A stretch of DNA of 64,000 nt from Bacillota bacterium (GTDB lineage: Bacteria; Bacillota; Clostridia; Acetivibrionales; DSM-1351): contig JAEWSZ010000106.1 in assembly GCA_023397905.1 (NCBI GenBank), forward strand, positions 1 to 64,000, read 5' to 3'. The notes beneath the pieces were generated by a model. That model was not told the origin of the DNA. It was given only the letters and a program-made list of their open reading frames with translations, and ran no database searches. Position 1 is the first letter of the stretch. Every line of letters begins with the position of its first letter. The translations under genes and the position numbers were made by a program. Shown here in pieces: positions 42,881 through 52,500 of this stretch.

Positions 42881-44326
42881 ATGAAAACCCTTGAAGAATT
42901 CATACTCATTGAAGCGACTAAATGTGACTTGAAAGAGAGACTTGAAGTCCAAAAACCGAAAAGCTGGCTCAAGACAATAAGCGCCTTTGCCAATGGCGTT
43001 GGTGGTGTTTTGATTTTCGGAGTTGCTGATGATCGGCGGATTGTTGGTCTTTCGGATATCAAAGACGACATTGATACCATCAGCAAGATGGTAAAAGAAT
43101 TTATTTCGCCTATGCCTGTTGTGGAATTCAGCGCTTTTCATACAGATGACGAAAAGGATGTATTAATCGTCGAAGTGCTACCTGGTGAAGAACCTCCTTA
43201 TTTCTATTCTGCGAACGGCAGTCTTACCGCTTTCGTCCGTGTGGGAAGCGACAGCCAGCCAGCACCGGCTAATCGGCTGAGGGAACTTGTCATAAAGGGA
43301 AGAAATCTCTCGTTTGATTCATTGCCGACTGGTTATAAGAAAGAAGATTTGACATTTACTATCTTCGAGGTCACCTTTAAGAAAATCACAAAAAAGGTCA
43401 TCACGCCAAAGGATTATATCTCTTTTGGTATGTGCAGACCGGATGATACTTTGACCTATGCTGGTCTGATGTTTTCGGATGAATGTCCGATTCTGCAATC
43501 AAGGGTTTTTTGTACACATTGGGATGGGCTGATGAAGGGTTCTTTGGGCGACGATGCCATTGATGATAAGGAATTTGAAGGCGATCTCATTTCACAGCTA
43601 ATGAAGAGCCATGATTTTGTAAAAATGAATTCAAAGGTGCGATGGAAAAAGATGTCCGACCATCGCATAGATAAACCGGACTATGCTGACCGAGCTGTTT
43701 TTGAAGCTCTTGCCAATGCCTTCATGCACAGAGATTATGGCATAATTGGCAGCGAGGTTCATGTCGATATGTATGATGACCGATTGGAGATTTACTCCCC
43801 CGGAGGCATGGCTGACGGAACGTTCATACAGGATCGTGAGATTGACGAAGTTCCATCAACTCGCCGCAATCCAATCATTGCCGAGATATTTCACCGCCTT
43901 GATTATGTGGAGCGCCGCGGCAGCGGCCTGAAAAAGATACGAACGGAGACATCGTATCTCTATGGCTATACGGATGATTATGCGCCGGAATTCAGATCTA
44001 CTCCGACAGAATTTCATGTGATTTTGAAAAATATGAATTACAGTATAAATGCATCTTTAAACATGAAGGCCACGAAAGTTGCCGATAAAGTTGCCGATAA
44101 AGTTGCCGATAAAACTAACTTGACTTCCGGTGAAAAAGCCTTTTTGGAATCGCTCTTGCCTTACCTTGCCGAGTATGAATGGATTACAAACTCTACGGCG
44201 CGCGAACTAAGCGGAAATGCGGAAGGTAGTGTAAAACGGTTTTTACGGATTTTAACGGATAAAAATGTCCTCGAAGCCCGTGGTGAGAATAAAGCGCGGC
44301 AATACAGGCTGACTAGCATAGAATAA
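42881..44326 (+). CDS. AlbA_2 (Schlafen AAA_4-like) DNA-binding protein with HATPase_c_4-type domain
   Basis: A 481-residue protein. The N-terminal AlbA_2/AAA_4 domain (about 5-125) shows CDLKERLE and ISAFANGVGGVLIFGVADD. The HATPase_c_4-like region (about 260-390) shows AVFEALANAFMHRDYG and RRNPIIAEIFHRLDYVERRGSGLKK (in part). A C-terminal winged-helix domain follows a KVAD repeat linker. The ATG at 42881 follows AAAGGAG. These proteins are annotated as transcriptional regulators or putative helicases and sometimes occur in defence or stress islands; no partner lies here. The flanking direct repeats suggest it was acquired as a unit. Confidence 0.85.
   Translation: MKTLEEFILIEATKCDLKERLEVQKPKSWLKTISAFANGVGGVLIFGVADDRRIVGLSDIKDDIDTISKMVKEFISPMPVVEFSAFHTDDEKDVLIVEVLPGEEPPYFYSANGSLTAFVRVGSDSQPAPANRLRELVIKGRNLSFDSLPTGYKKEDLTFTIFEVTFKKITKKVITPKDYISFGMCRPDDTLTYAGLMFSDECPILQSRVFCTHWDGLMKGSLGDDAIDDKEFEGDLISQLMKSHDFVKMNSKVRWKKMSDHRIDKPDYADRAVFEALANAFMHRDYGIIGSEVHVDMYDDRLEIYSPGGMADGTFIQDREIDEVPSTRRNPIIAEIFHRLDYVERRGSGLKKIRTETSYLYGYTDDYAPEFRSTPTEFHVILKNMNYSINASLNMKATKVADKVADKVADKTNLTSGEKAFLESLLPYLAEYEWITNSTARELSGNAEGSVKRFLRILTDKNVLEARGENKARQYRLTSIE
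44075..44113 (+). repeat. 12-bp tandem repeat inside the AlbA_2-type gene
   Basis: AAAGTTGCCGAT is repeated three times at 44075-44110 with three further matching bases, encoding KVAD-KVAD-KVAD-K between the ATPase-like and winged-helix domains. The unit is in frame, so copy-number changes would lengthen or shorten the linker without a frameshift. Confidence 0.9.
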
Positions 44327-44479
44327 ACTCTGAACGATTTAAGATGAAAGAAGCGCTATTATCGTGTAGCAGAACAACATGACATAGAATCGCTATATTG
44401 CCTAATCAATATGGTGGATTTTAAAAAGTGTGTAAGAATTGTCTCTTGATTCATGCGAAATTGAAGAAATCCTCATATC

Positions 44480-44527
44480 GCGCTATTTCCAATTTCTATG
44501 AAACATATTGGAAATAGTGCTTTTTAT
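44480..44527 (+). terminator. Rho-independent terminator after the AlbA_2-type gene
   Basis: GCGCTATTTCCAAT (44480-44493) pairs with ATTGGAAATAGTGC (44507-44520), 13 of 14 positions, around a 13-base loop, followed by TTTTTA. The right arm and T-run belong to the second 39-bp repeat copy. Confidence 0.82.
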
Positions 44528-44542
44528 AGTTCATGTTTTTTG
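44504..44542 (+). repeat. 39-bp direct repeat, copy 2
   Basis: An exact copy of 42748-42786, 1756 bases further on. Recombination between the copies would delete the AlbA_2-type gene and leave one copy. It is too long for a usual transposase target duplication, and no transposase is present. Confidence 0.9.
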
Positions 44543-44820
44543 ATACGCGGTATATTTATTTTAATATATTATTAACAGGGATTTTGCATGTTTGTAAACA
44601 TTGCATATTTACAATTGAGCAGGCAATTGGTAAAATTAACATAAAATTACATATAAATCAAAATGTTTTCCCTGAGTCAATTACGGTTGAAAGCCAATAG
44701 TAATTGACTTGATCACTATTGTTTTATTTTGATTACACATTATGTTATTGGCCGGAACGGACTTGCTTAAATATTAAATACAGGTTTATATAAAAACAAA
44801 ATTTGAAAGGAGTTAAAAGA
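44543..44820 (+). promoter_or_regulatory. AT-rich intergenic region before the tandem-repeat secreted protein
   Basis: No gene is seen. CAATAGT (44695-44701) can pair with ACTATTG (44715-44721), followed by TTTTATTTT. The overlapping segment GCCAATA can instead pair with TATTGGC near 44745. The two foldings exclude each other, which could be an attenuator, but the evidence is modest. TTGACT at 44704-44709 is a possible -35 without a good -10. Confidence 0.35.
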
Positions 44821-45387
44821 ATGACATCAAGGATAAACATTTTCAGAAAAACAATATGTTTTATGGTAGTACTTGTGCTGGTATTCAGCAGCCTGAGTTT
44901 TGCCGTTTCCGCAGCTAACTCCAAAACCGTAACCTATGAGACATCTTATAGTTTCGTTATCTACTCTTCCCAGTTAAATGATTATATGAGCTCACCCTAC
45001 TCATATGTGCCGGCCACATACAATTATAATGACGGCACCTATAAGGGGACGCTCAACATAACGTATGCGGCCTGCGGAGCTCCAACTTCTGCCGGAGGTA
45101 TTTTCCTGAATGTTACAATATATACCAGGTATTCAGGCACTGTCTATGGCAACGAGCCCAAAAGCATAACTTATGAGACATCCTATAGTTTTGTTATCTA
45201 CTCTTCCCAGTTAAATGATTATATGAGCTCACCCTACTCATATGTGCCGGCCACATACGATTATTACGACGGTACATACAGGGGAAGGCTCAATATAACG
45301 TATGCGGCCTGCGGGGCTCCGACCTCAGCCGGAGGCAATTTCCTGAATGTTACAATATATACCCGGTATTCCGGAACAGTGTATTGA
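44821..45387 (+). CDS. Small secreted protein with two near-identical 79-residue repeats
   Basis: A 188-residue exported protein. The signal peptide covers about residues 1-33 and ends FAVSAA. Two copies of an aromatic-rich module then follow, each opening TYETSYSFVIYSSQLNDYMS and closing NVTIYTRYSGTVY. Each copy has one cysteine (AACGAP), so a disulfide between repeats is possible. High Tyr/Ser/Thr content and no charge clusters suggest a beta-sandwich. The family was not recognised. The ATG at 44821 follows AAAGGAG. It precedes two large secreted glycan-active proteins, but terminator-like sequence separates them. Confidence 0.82.
   Translation: MTSRINIFRKTICFMVVLVLVFSSLSFAVSAANSKTVTYETSYSFVIYSSQLNDYMSSPYSYVPATYNYNDGTYKGTLNITYAACGAPTSAGGIFLNVTIYTRYSGTVYGNEPKSITYETSYSFVIYSSQLNDYMSSPYSYVPATYDYYDGTYRGRLNITYAACGAPTSAGGNFLNVTIYTRYSGTVY
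44932..45384 (+). repeat. Tandem 237-bp coding duplication
   Basis: The unit starting at 44932 recurs at 45169. About 60 consecutive bases around 44960-45020 are identical in both copies and the rest differs by scattered, often silent changes. The duplication is therefore fairly recent or kept alike by gene conversion. Confidence 0.9.
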
Positions 45388-45826
45388 ACAAATAAAAAGT
45401 ATACATATTATTTATAAACCTGTATTTATGACCAAACGGGGACGCCTGAAAATCTCATTTGTGGCGGCTCCGGGGATATTAAGAGTGCAAGTGTGCCAAA
45501 AAAGCATACCTGCACTTGTTTTATTGTCAGGGAAAGAGGCAACGAGCAAACAAAACGGTTTTGCCGCATTTGTTCTTTGCAGACAGAAAGGTATGCCGGA
45601 ATATAATCAATATAGTACAAGTAGTACATCAAAGGAGCACAAGAAACACTGGATTTAAAAAATTACAATAATGTATATAATTGGAATCAGTTATGGTATA
45701 AACATCAAAATTCTTGTCAATTTTCCCTCATAAATACGGCGAGGGAGTTTTAATACCGTGTGCACGGAAAGTAAAGGCAATAAATGAAAAAGGCTAATGT
45801 TCTAAATTAATTTCTGGAGGTGTCCC
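45388..45826 (+). promoter_or_regulatory. 439-bp intergenic region before the large secreted proteins
   Basis: No convincing gene is present; a 103-codon open frame here lacks a ribosome binding site. CCCTC (45725-45729) and GAGGG (45741-45745) form a short stem followed by AGTTTT, a weak terminator. CCGTGTGCACGG at 45756-45767 is a 12-bp palindrome that could be an operator for the next gene. GGAGGTG at about 45816 is the ribosome binding site of the 1252-residue protein. Confidence 0.4.
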
Positions 45827-48800
45827 ATGAAAATTATTAGAAAAGGTTTAGTATGGTTTATTGGATTTACACTTCTCCTCACAACGATGTTTCCCAGCCT
45901 ATCCGTGGCTGCTGCCGGTCCGATCAGGATTGCCTGCGTTGGAGCCAGCGATGTTTCCGGAATAGGAAACGGCAGCTTTCCAGAAACTCTTCAGACCATG
46001 TTGGGCTCAGGATATGTTGTCCGCAATTACGGGGTTGGAAGTACAACCATGACGAAAAGAGGCTCTCCTTCCTATTGGAACACACAGCAATTCATTGACA
46101 GCAGCAATTGGCAGCCGGATATTGTTATCATCATGCTGGGGTCCAATGACGCCAAACCGGCGAACTGGGTTTACAAGGATGATTATGCTGCGGATTACAA
46201 AGCGATGATCGACCATTACAGAGGGTTGTCCTCCCATCCGACGGTTTATATGAACACGCTGCTTACCTGCTATGATGTGAATCCAAATCCGGGTTCCGGA
46301 GAAATTACCGAGCAGATCGTCACCGGTCAGGTGGTTCCCATCATTAAGCAGGTCGCTTTTGAAAAAGGCTGCCTTTTAAATGATGTCAATGCCGCTACAA
46401 AAAATATGCCACAGAATTTCCCGGACCTGGTGCATCCAAATCCTGCGGGTATACAGGTGGTGGCGCAAACTACCTATAACGGGCTTGTTCTTGCCACTTC
46501 CGATGCTTTTTCGCAGATTGAAGCTGAGAGCTCGCCCTATAAGCTGGGAATGTCGGATGAAGCCTGCAGTGATATAGGCGGCGGGCAGAATGTGGCCTAT
46601 ATTGAAAACGGAGACAGCGCAGTGTATTACCGGCGGGATTTCGGAAACGGCGCTACCGGTTTTTCAGCCAGGGTAGCCAGTGCTTCTGCCGGAGGAAATA
46701 TTGAAATACATCTGGACAGTGTTGACGGCCCGCTGATCGGTACGTGTCCGGTAACAAATACCGGGGGCTGGCAGAGTTGGGTAACGAATACCGTCGATAT
46801 CACGGGAGTGAGCGGTATTCATGATGTATATCTGAAATTTACAGGCGATACAGGATATTTGTTTAATCTGAACTGGTTCCGGTTCACTCCGGGATATGTG
46901 ACTCCGCCTCCTGTTTCTGAGCCGGACCCGGAACCCGTGGCACTGGACAGGACAGGCTGGACTGCGACCGCATCAAATAACAGCGGAGCCGCCGGATACG
47001 CCCTGGACGGAAATGTCAATACAAGGTGGGATACAACTGCCTTGCAAACTTATGGGCAGTGGTATACCCTTGACATGAAAGAGGACAGGACCTTCAACTC
47101 CATTGTGATGGATACCACAGGCAGTGCAGGGGATTATCCCCGCGGTTACGAGGTCTATGTGTCCAACGACGGGACCGGCTTTGGAACACCTGTTGCAAGC
47201 GGCAACGGTTACGATGCTGTCACAGTTGTTTCTTTTCCGGTCCAGACAGCCCGATATATAAAGGTAGTGCAGACAGGAACCTCCGGCGGGTATTGGTCGA
47301 TTCATGAATTCTATGTATACGGCCCCGGTTCTTCCACTCCCGACCCGGACCCTGATCCCGCCCCATTGGACAGGACAGGCTGGACGGCATCGGCATCAAA
47401 TAACGGTGTGGCCGCCGCATATGCCCTGGACGGGAACGCCGATACAAGGTGGGATACTACCGCCGTACAAACAAACGGGCAATGGTATACGATTGACATG
47501 AAGTCGGATAAGACCTTTGACACCATTGTACTGGATACCACCGGCAGTCCCGATGACTATCCCCGCGGGTACCAGGTGTTTGTATCGGCAGATGGCACAA
47601 ATTTTGGCAGCGCCATTGCCGCAGGGGCCGGAACCGGAGCGGTCACTGCCATTACCTTCAGCCCCAGAACGGCGAGATATATAAGGATTGTACAGACGGG
47701 TTCAACACCTTCCTTCTATTGGTCCATCCACGAACTCAACATATATAATTCAGGTGGAGGGACTACGCCTCCTCCGGCTCCGCTGTCACAGCATACGGTG
47801 GCCATCAGGGCCGCCGCCACCGGAAAATACCTGACTACCACAGACAATGTATCCATACCGGCAGTCCTGTCAAAAGACACGTCCTGGGGGGATTGGGAAA
47901 AGTTCATCCAGGAGGACTGGGGAAACGGACAGATCACCTTCAGGGCTATTTCCACGTGGAAGTATCTGACGGTCAATACGGAACCGGGAACTATTTTGCC
48001 TAACAGCGCAACCATCGGAACTGCTTCCAGGTTTTCCACCGAGGACAGGGGAAACGGGAAATATGCGATCCGGGCGGCTGTAAACAACCGGTATCTGTCC
48101 AACGGAGCGGGAAACCAGCTTCGGGCGAATGCTGTCTCGGTGGGCGCAAATGAGGAGTTCTACCTGGTGAATCTGGATCCCATCCCTTCGGAGACCTCCT
48201 ATGTGGGAGTGACCATGGGATTTACAGGTCAGACGCTAAATGGCGCTTCTCCCACATATTCCGGCAATACGACCTACAACATGCCCTTGTACAATGCGAC
48301 CTCAGACAATACCAAGTTCTGGGATAATATCGTTGAGGAAATAGCCAGCAGCGGAGTGGATTTTGTCGCACCGACCATCAGAGGTTATCTGGATTCGGTT
48401 CCCGATTATAACAATGCCGGAGATCCCAGAAAGCTCGCCGACATGATTGCGGCTATGAACCGACGGGGGCTTACCGACAAATTCAAATTCAGCTGCCTGG
48501 ACGACAATCCTGCTTCAATGACAGACCACAAAAACCGTGACAACGGAGGCGGCGGTTACAATCCCAAGTTTGACGTGGGAGATCCGGACAATTACAAATA
48601 TATATGGGAGTATAACTATAAAGCTTTCTTTAATACGGTTCCTGACAATATGCGGTTTAAAATTGACGGAAGGCCTGTTATATGGGAATGGGTCATGGGG
48701 GATTATGCCTTTACCAATTACGGCAACGGAAACAGTAAAGCATTGCTGATGTACATCCGGCAGAAGTGCCAGGAGGAATTTGGCTTCAACCCTTATATTA

Positions 48801-49585
48801 TTGTAGAGGGAACCTGGCTGAACTGCGATCCTGCGGTGGATGATCCGGCGGTCATTGACGGTGTGCACAGCTGGTTCATGGTAGGCCCAGGCTATTCGAC
48901 CACAAACTATAACGGAAGGTCCTATGGCGCATTGGTTCCCGGATTCCGCGTTGTCAACGGAGGTGCGAACATGTTCCTGGATTCAAATCATGGGCAGACC
49001 TTAAAGGATAACCTTGACAGGACGGTAGGGAGCGGAAGCCTGGTCACACTGGTGGAAGGCTTCACTGACTGGGAGGAAAACTGCACATTATGGCGCAGCA
49101 CCGACACCACCTACTATGACTATCCCAACCAGCGCATCAATATACTGAGGAGATATTCCTCGGATCCCTTCCCGGAAGACCTGAAAATGGAAGCGGAGGC
49201 CTGCGATAGCTTTAGCGATACCACTTACGGCAATGCGGGGAATGTTTACCGGTCGGGGAATCTGGACATCCAGGCCACAACCGATACACATTCAGGCTGG
49301 AATGTATTCAATACGGCGGCCGGAGAATGGCTGCAATGGCAGGAAGTGCCGCTGCAGGGTTCCACGGACCTGAAAGTGAGAGTAGCCGCAGCAGCTCCTG
49401 GAGGGCAGATCAGATTTGTAATAGACGGAGTGGCAGGCCCTGCGGTTTCAGTTCCAAATACCGGGGGAGCGCAAACATGGCAGACAATCGATGCGGGCAA
49501 TTTTGACCTTGCACAGGGGAGTTACCACACGGTGAGGCTTGAAGTCGTCAGCGGAAATGTCGGCATAAATTACTGGACAAATTAA
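45827..49585 (+). CDS. Multi-domain secreted glycan-active protein: SGNH esterase, CBM6, two CBM32, beta-trefoil, DUF5010-like, CBM
   Basis: A 1252-residue exported protein. Signal peptide at 1-30. SGNH/GDSL esterase domain at about 33-225 with S41 (VGASDVSG), GSND at 105-108 and D200/H203 (DLVHPN). CBM6-like at about 230-355. Two F5/8 type C (CBM32) domains at about 372-500 and 513-642, joined by Pro/Asp linkers. Beta-trefoil/fascin-like lectin domain at about 655-785. A large domain at about 790-1115 resembles DUF5010, a presumed glycosidase-like barrel. C-terminal CBM6/35-like domain at about 1120-1252. It probably deacylates and cleaves a branched polysaccharide outside the cell. No cell-wall anchor, S-layer or dockerin is seen. 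Confidence 0.85.
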   Translation: MKIIRKGLVWFIGFTLLLTTMFPSLSVAAAGPIRIACVGASDVSGIGNGSFPETLQTMLGSGYVVRNYGVGSTTMTKRGSPSYWNTQQFIDSSNWQPDIVIIMLGSNDAKPANWVYKDDYAADYKAMIDHYRGLSSHPTVYMNTLLTCYDVNPNPGSGEITEQIVTGQVVPIIKQVAFEKGCLLNDVNAATKNMPQNFPDLVHPNPAGIQVVAQTTYNGLVLATSDAFSQIEAESSPYKLGMSDEACSDIGGGQNVAYIENGDSAVYYRRDFGNGATGFSARVASASAGGNIEIHLDSVDGPLIGTCPVTNTGGWQSWVTNTVDITGVSGIHDVYLKFTGDTGYLFNLNWFRFTPGYVTPPPVSEPDPEPVALDRTGWTATASNNSGAAGYALDGNVNTRWDTTALQTYGQWYTLDMKEDRTFNSIVMDTTGSAGDYPRGYEVYVSNDGTGFGTPVASGNGYDAVTVVSFPVQTARYIKVVQTGTSGGYWSIHEFYVYGPGSSTPDPDPDPAPLDRTGWTASASNNGVAAAYALDGNADTRWDTTAVQTNGQWYTIDMKSDKTFDTIVLDTTGSPDDYPRGYQVFVSADGTNFGSAIAAGAGTGAVTAITFSPRTARYIRIVQTGSTPSFYWSIHELNIYNSGGGTTPPPAPLSQHTVAIRAAATGKYLTTTDNVSIPAVLSKDTSWGDWEKFIQEDWGNGQITFRAISTWKYLTVNTEPGTILPNSATIGTASRFSTEDRGNGKYAIRAAVNNRYLSNGAGNQLRANAVSVGANEEFYLVNLDPIPSETSYVGVTMGFTGQTLNGASPTYSGNTTYNMPLYNATSDNTKFWDNIVEEIASSGVDFVAPTIRGYLDSVPDYNNAGDPRKLADMIAAMNRRGLTDKFKFSCLDDNPASMTDHKNRDNGGGGYNPKFDVGDPDNYKYIWEYNYKAFFNTVPDNMRFKIDGRPVIWEWVMGDYAFTNYGNGNSKALLMYIRQKCQEEFGFNPYIIVEGTWLNCDPAVDDPAVIDGVHSWFMVGPGYSTTNYNGRSYGALVPGFRVVNGGANMFLDSNHGQTLKDNLDRTVGSGSLVTLVEGFTDWEENCTLWRSTDTTYYDYPNQRINILRRYSSDPFPEDLKMEAEACDSFSDTTYGNAGNVYRSGNLDIQATTDTHSGWNVFNTAAGEWLQWQEVPLQGSTDLKVRVAAAAPGGQIRFVIDGVAGPAVSVPNTGGAQTWQTIDAGNFDLAQGSYHTVRLEVVSGNVGINYWTN

Positions 49586-49599
49586 CAGGAGGCTGCATC

Positions 49600-52500
49600 A
49601 TGAAGAGTATTGGAAAAAGCCTTAAAATATATTATCTGATATTGGCTGTCCTGGCAATACCCGTCCTGGAAAGCCTGGGCGCCGCCACGGCAGAAGCCAG
49701 TACCGCAACCCAATCCTTTAATACCTCCGCAGGCGTGCTGGACGTGGATTATGAAAGTTACCTGTCCAAGCATGATGTGGTATTCAACAGCTTGATTACA
49801 GAACCCAAAAGCGGTATGACTATAGGGACGGGCCGGGTTGGAGCCATGGTCTGGAATGCAAACGGGCTCACCATGCAGGTGCAGGGAGTGGATGCATCGG
49901 AGCAGGGCTTTGCATCCCAGGGGCTTGTAAATCTCTATACCAATCCCGGAATGGACACGTCCTATTCCTCGGTACAGCAGAGATTATCCCTGTATGACGG
50001 CATAATCACCAGCAAGTATGATGACAACCGGACGGTTACTATAATGGGATCTCCAAATTCAGAAGTGCTGGGGATACATGTGGAAGACTCCCGCCCGGGA
50101 GTTTCCAGCGTCTCACTTGATTTGAGCATCTGGGATGTCAGCGGCTTCGGCGGGGGAGATGTGCCGGACATAAATACCTGGAGGACAGTTCAGACCTTTG
50201 TAGAACCGGGCGTTGTTGGTTTCAGCCGGGGACAGACGGATGCAAACCATTTTGGGTATACAATGGCCGCGACTGTGGAAGGCGCCGGTTTTACCACACA
50301 GGCCGTAGATTCCAGAAAAGTGCGTCTGAACATCACCCCTTCCTCCAGCTACACTATCTGGATTTCCTGTGCCAGCAGGCTTAACGCACCCAATTATGAT
50401 TCGGTGACACAGGCAAAAAACCTGATAACCTCTGTTAAAAATGCCGGATATACGGCAACACTGAACAATTTCAAGGCATGGTGGCATGACTTCTGGAGCA
50501 GGTCGTTTGTACAATACTCCAATTCGTCAGGAGATGCGGACTACCTGGAAAATATCTATTATCTGAGCATGTACATGATAGGCTCGGGAGGCTTCGGGAA
50601 TTACCCCTTCCACTTCATTAACGGTGTATTCAGTGCCGTACGGGATGACGACAGCAGCAAGTGGAGCAATGCTTCCTGGTATTGGAACCAGAGGGATATT
50701 TACAATTCCTTCTATGCTTCCAATCATACCGATATGATGAAAATATTCAACTATCAGTACAGCCGGAATTTCAACGCATTAAAGGCCTATACCATGACCC
50801 GGTACGGGATAGACGGTATCTGGGTGCCTGAGACCATGGGCTGGGACGGAAACGCCAGGGGAACGGTAAACAGCGATTTTACCAACGACGTCTATTCCAC
50901 AGGAGCGGAAGCGGCTCTGAATATGTATAAATATTATAAATATACAGATGATCAGGAATATCTGAGTAACACTGCGTATCCCTTCATGAAGGAAGTCTGC
51001 AGATTTTATGCCGCGAAGCTCTCCTACAACAGCAGTACGGGAAAATACTACATGGCCAGCTCCAACGCCCATGAAACCTACTGGGATGTGCAGAATGCCA
51101 TAACCGACCTGGCGGCTGTAAGGGCATTGTTCCCCAAAACCATTCAAACCGGCCAGACACTGGGAGTGGATGGGGCTCTGCGAACACAGTGGCAAAACAT
51201 CCTGGATAACCTGGCGGCCTATCCGCTTGACCCGAACAACCCCAATAAATATTTTCCCCATACTCCGCCGGCGGCCACTATCAGAAATGGGGAAAATGTT
51301 GTGGAGGAGCTTTTGTGGCCATACGATCTGGCGGGGATAGGAGCACCCGACTATCAGATGTCGGTGAACAACTTTTTGAGCCGTCTGTTCACATACGGGG
51401 CAATATGGGATCCCGGAGCCATACAGGCAGCACGGCTCGGACGCGGAGATGACGCCTATTACGGCATGAGAACCATGCTCCAGCGGTATCAGAGCTATCC
51501 CAACGGCAGGACTAATGATACCAACGGCGAGTTTGAGTACCTGGGAGTGCACCTTTCAGCAATCAACGAATCGCTCCTGCAGAGCTACAATGATAAAATC
51601 AGGGTATTTCCGGCAATTCCGGGAGAGGCGTCCTTTAATTCAAAATTTACCTTGCTGGCAAGCGGAGGCTTCCTGGTGAGCTCGGAAAGGGAAGGCGGCG
51701 AGATTAAATACGCAGGTCTCAAAAGCTTGTATGGCAATCCCGCAACAGTGGTGAATCCATGGGGGACGCAGCAGGTACGGGTCAGGAGGGCAGCTGACAA
51801 TGCCGTTGTAATGACCGGCTCGGGCAGCGAACTCAGTTTTGCCACTTCTGCAGGTGCTGTGTATATCGTAGAAAGGACGGCCAAACCGTTGAGTTCGTAT
51901 ACCTTCCAGCAGCTGACGGGAACACCCAACCAGGGCGCTAAGGCCCTGAACGGCACGAATTGCCGGCTGGGCAGTTCCAATGGCACGCAGCAGCCTTCCG
52001 GGATGATCAATGATGACGCCACCACAGGCTTCACTTACGATGCCAACTGGTTTAACAGCGAGGGAAGAGGAGTGGGAGATTACAACGACGACGTCCATTA
52101 TACGGTAACAAATGGCGCCGTAGCTCAATTCACCTTCAATGGCACAGGGATTGATTACTACAGCGAGAAATTCGGAGATATGGGAAATGTGGACATCTAT
52201 ATCGATAATGTGTTCCAGGCCAATGTAAATCTGAATGCCGCGGGCAGCCGTCAGGTCCAGCAGGTGGTATACAGCAAGACCGGACTGCAGAACGGAAGCC
52301 ATACCATCCGCATAGTAAACAGGTCGGATCAGGTGGCCATAATTGACGCTTTCAAGGTTTACACCACCGGAGGAGGAAGCGGAGCGCCGGTGGGACAGAC
52401 CATATCCCTGCGGAGCAGTCTGGACGGCAGCTATGTATGCTCGGAAAACGGTGTGGGTGATATGAACAGCAACCGTGCATCTGCGGATATATGGGAAAGA

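Noticed and set aside
42748..44542. Classical insertion sequence around the AlbA_2 gene
   Set aside because: There is no transposase, no terminal inverted repeats, and a 39-bp flanking repeat is far longer than usual target duplications.
45388..45658. Possible gene in the 103-codon frame after the tandem-repeat protein
   Set aside because: It overlaps the end of that gene, lacks a ribosome binding site and has no family features.
50779..51552. 257-codon open frame on the minus strand inside the GH95-like gene
   Set aside because: It is a shadow of G/C-biased codon positions in a large gene and has no recognisable product.
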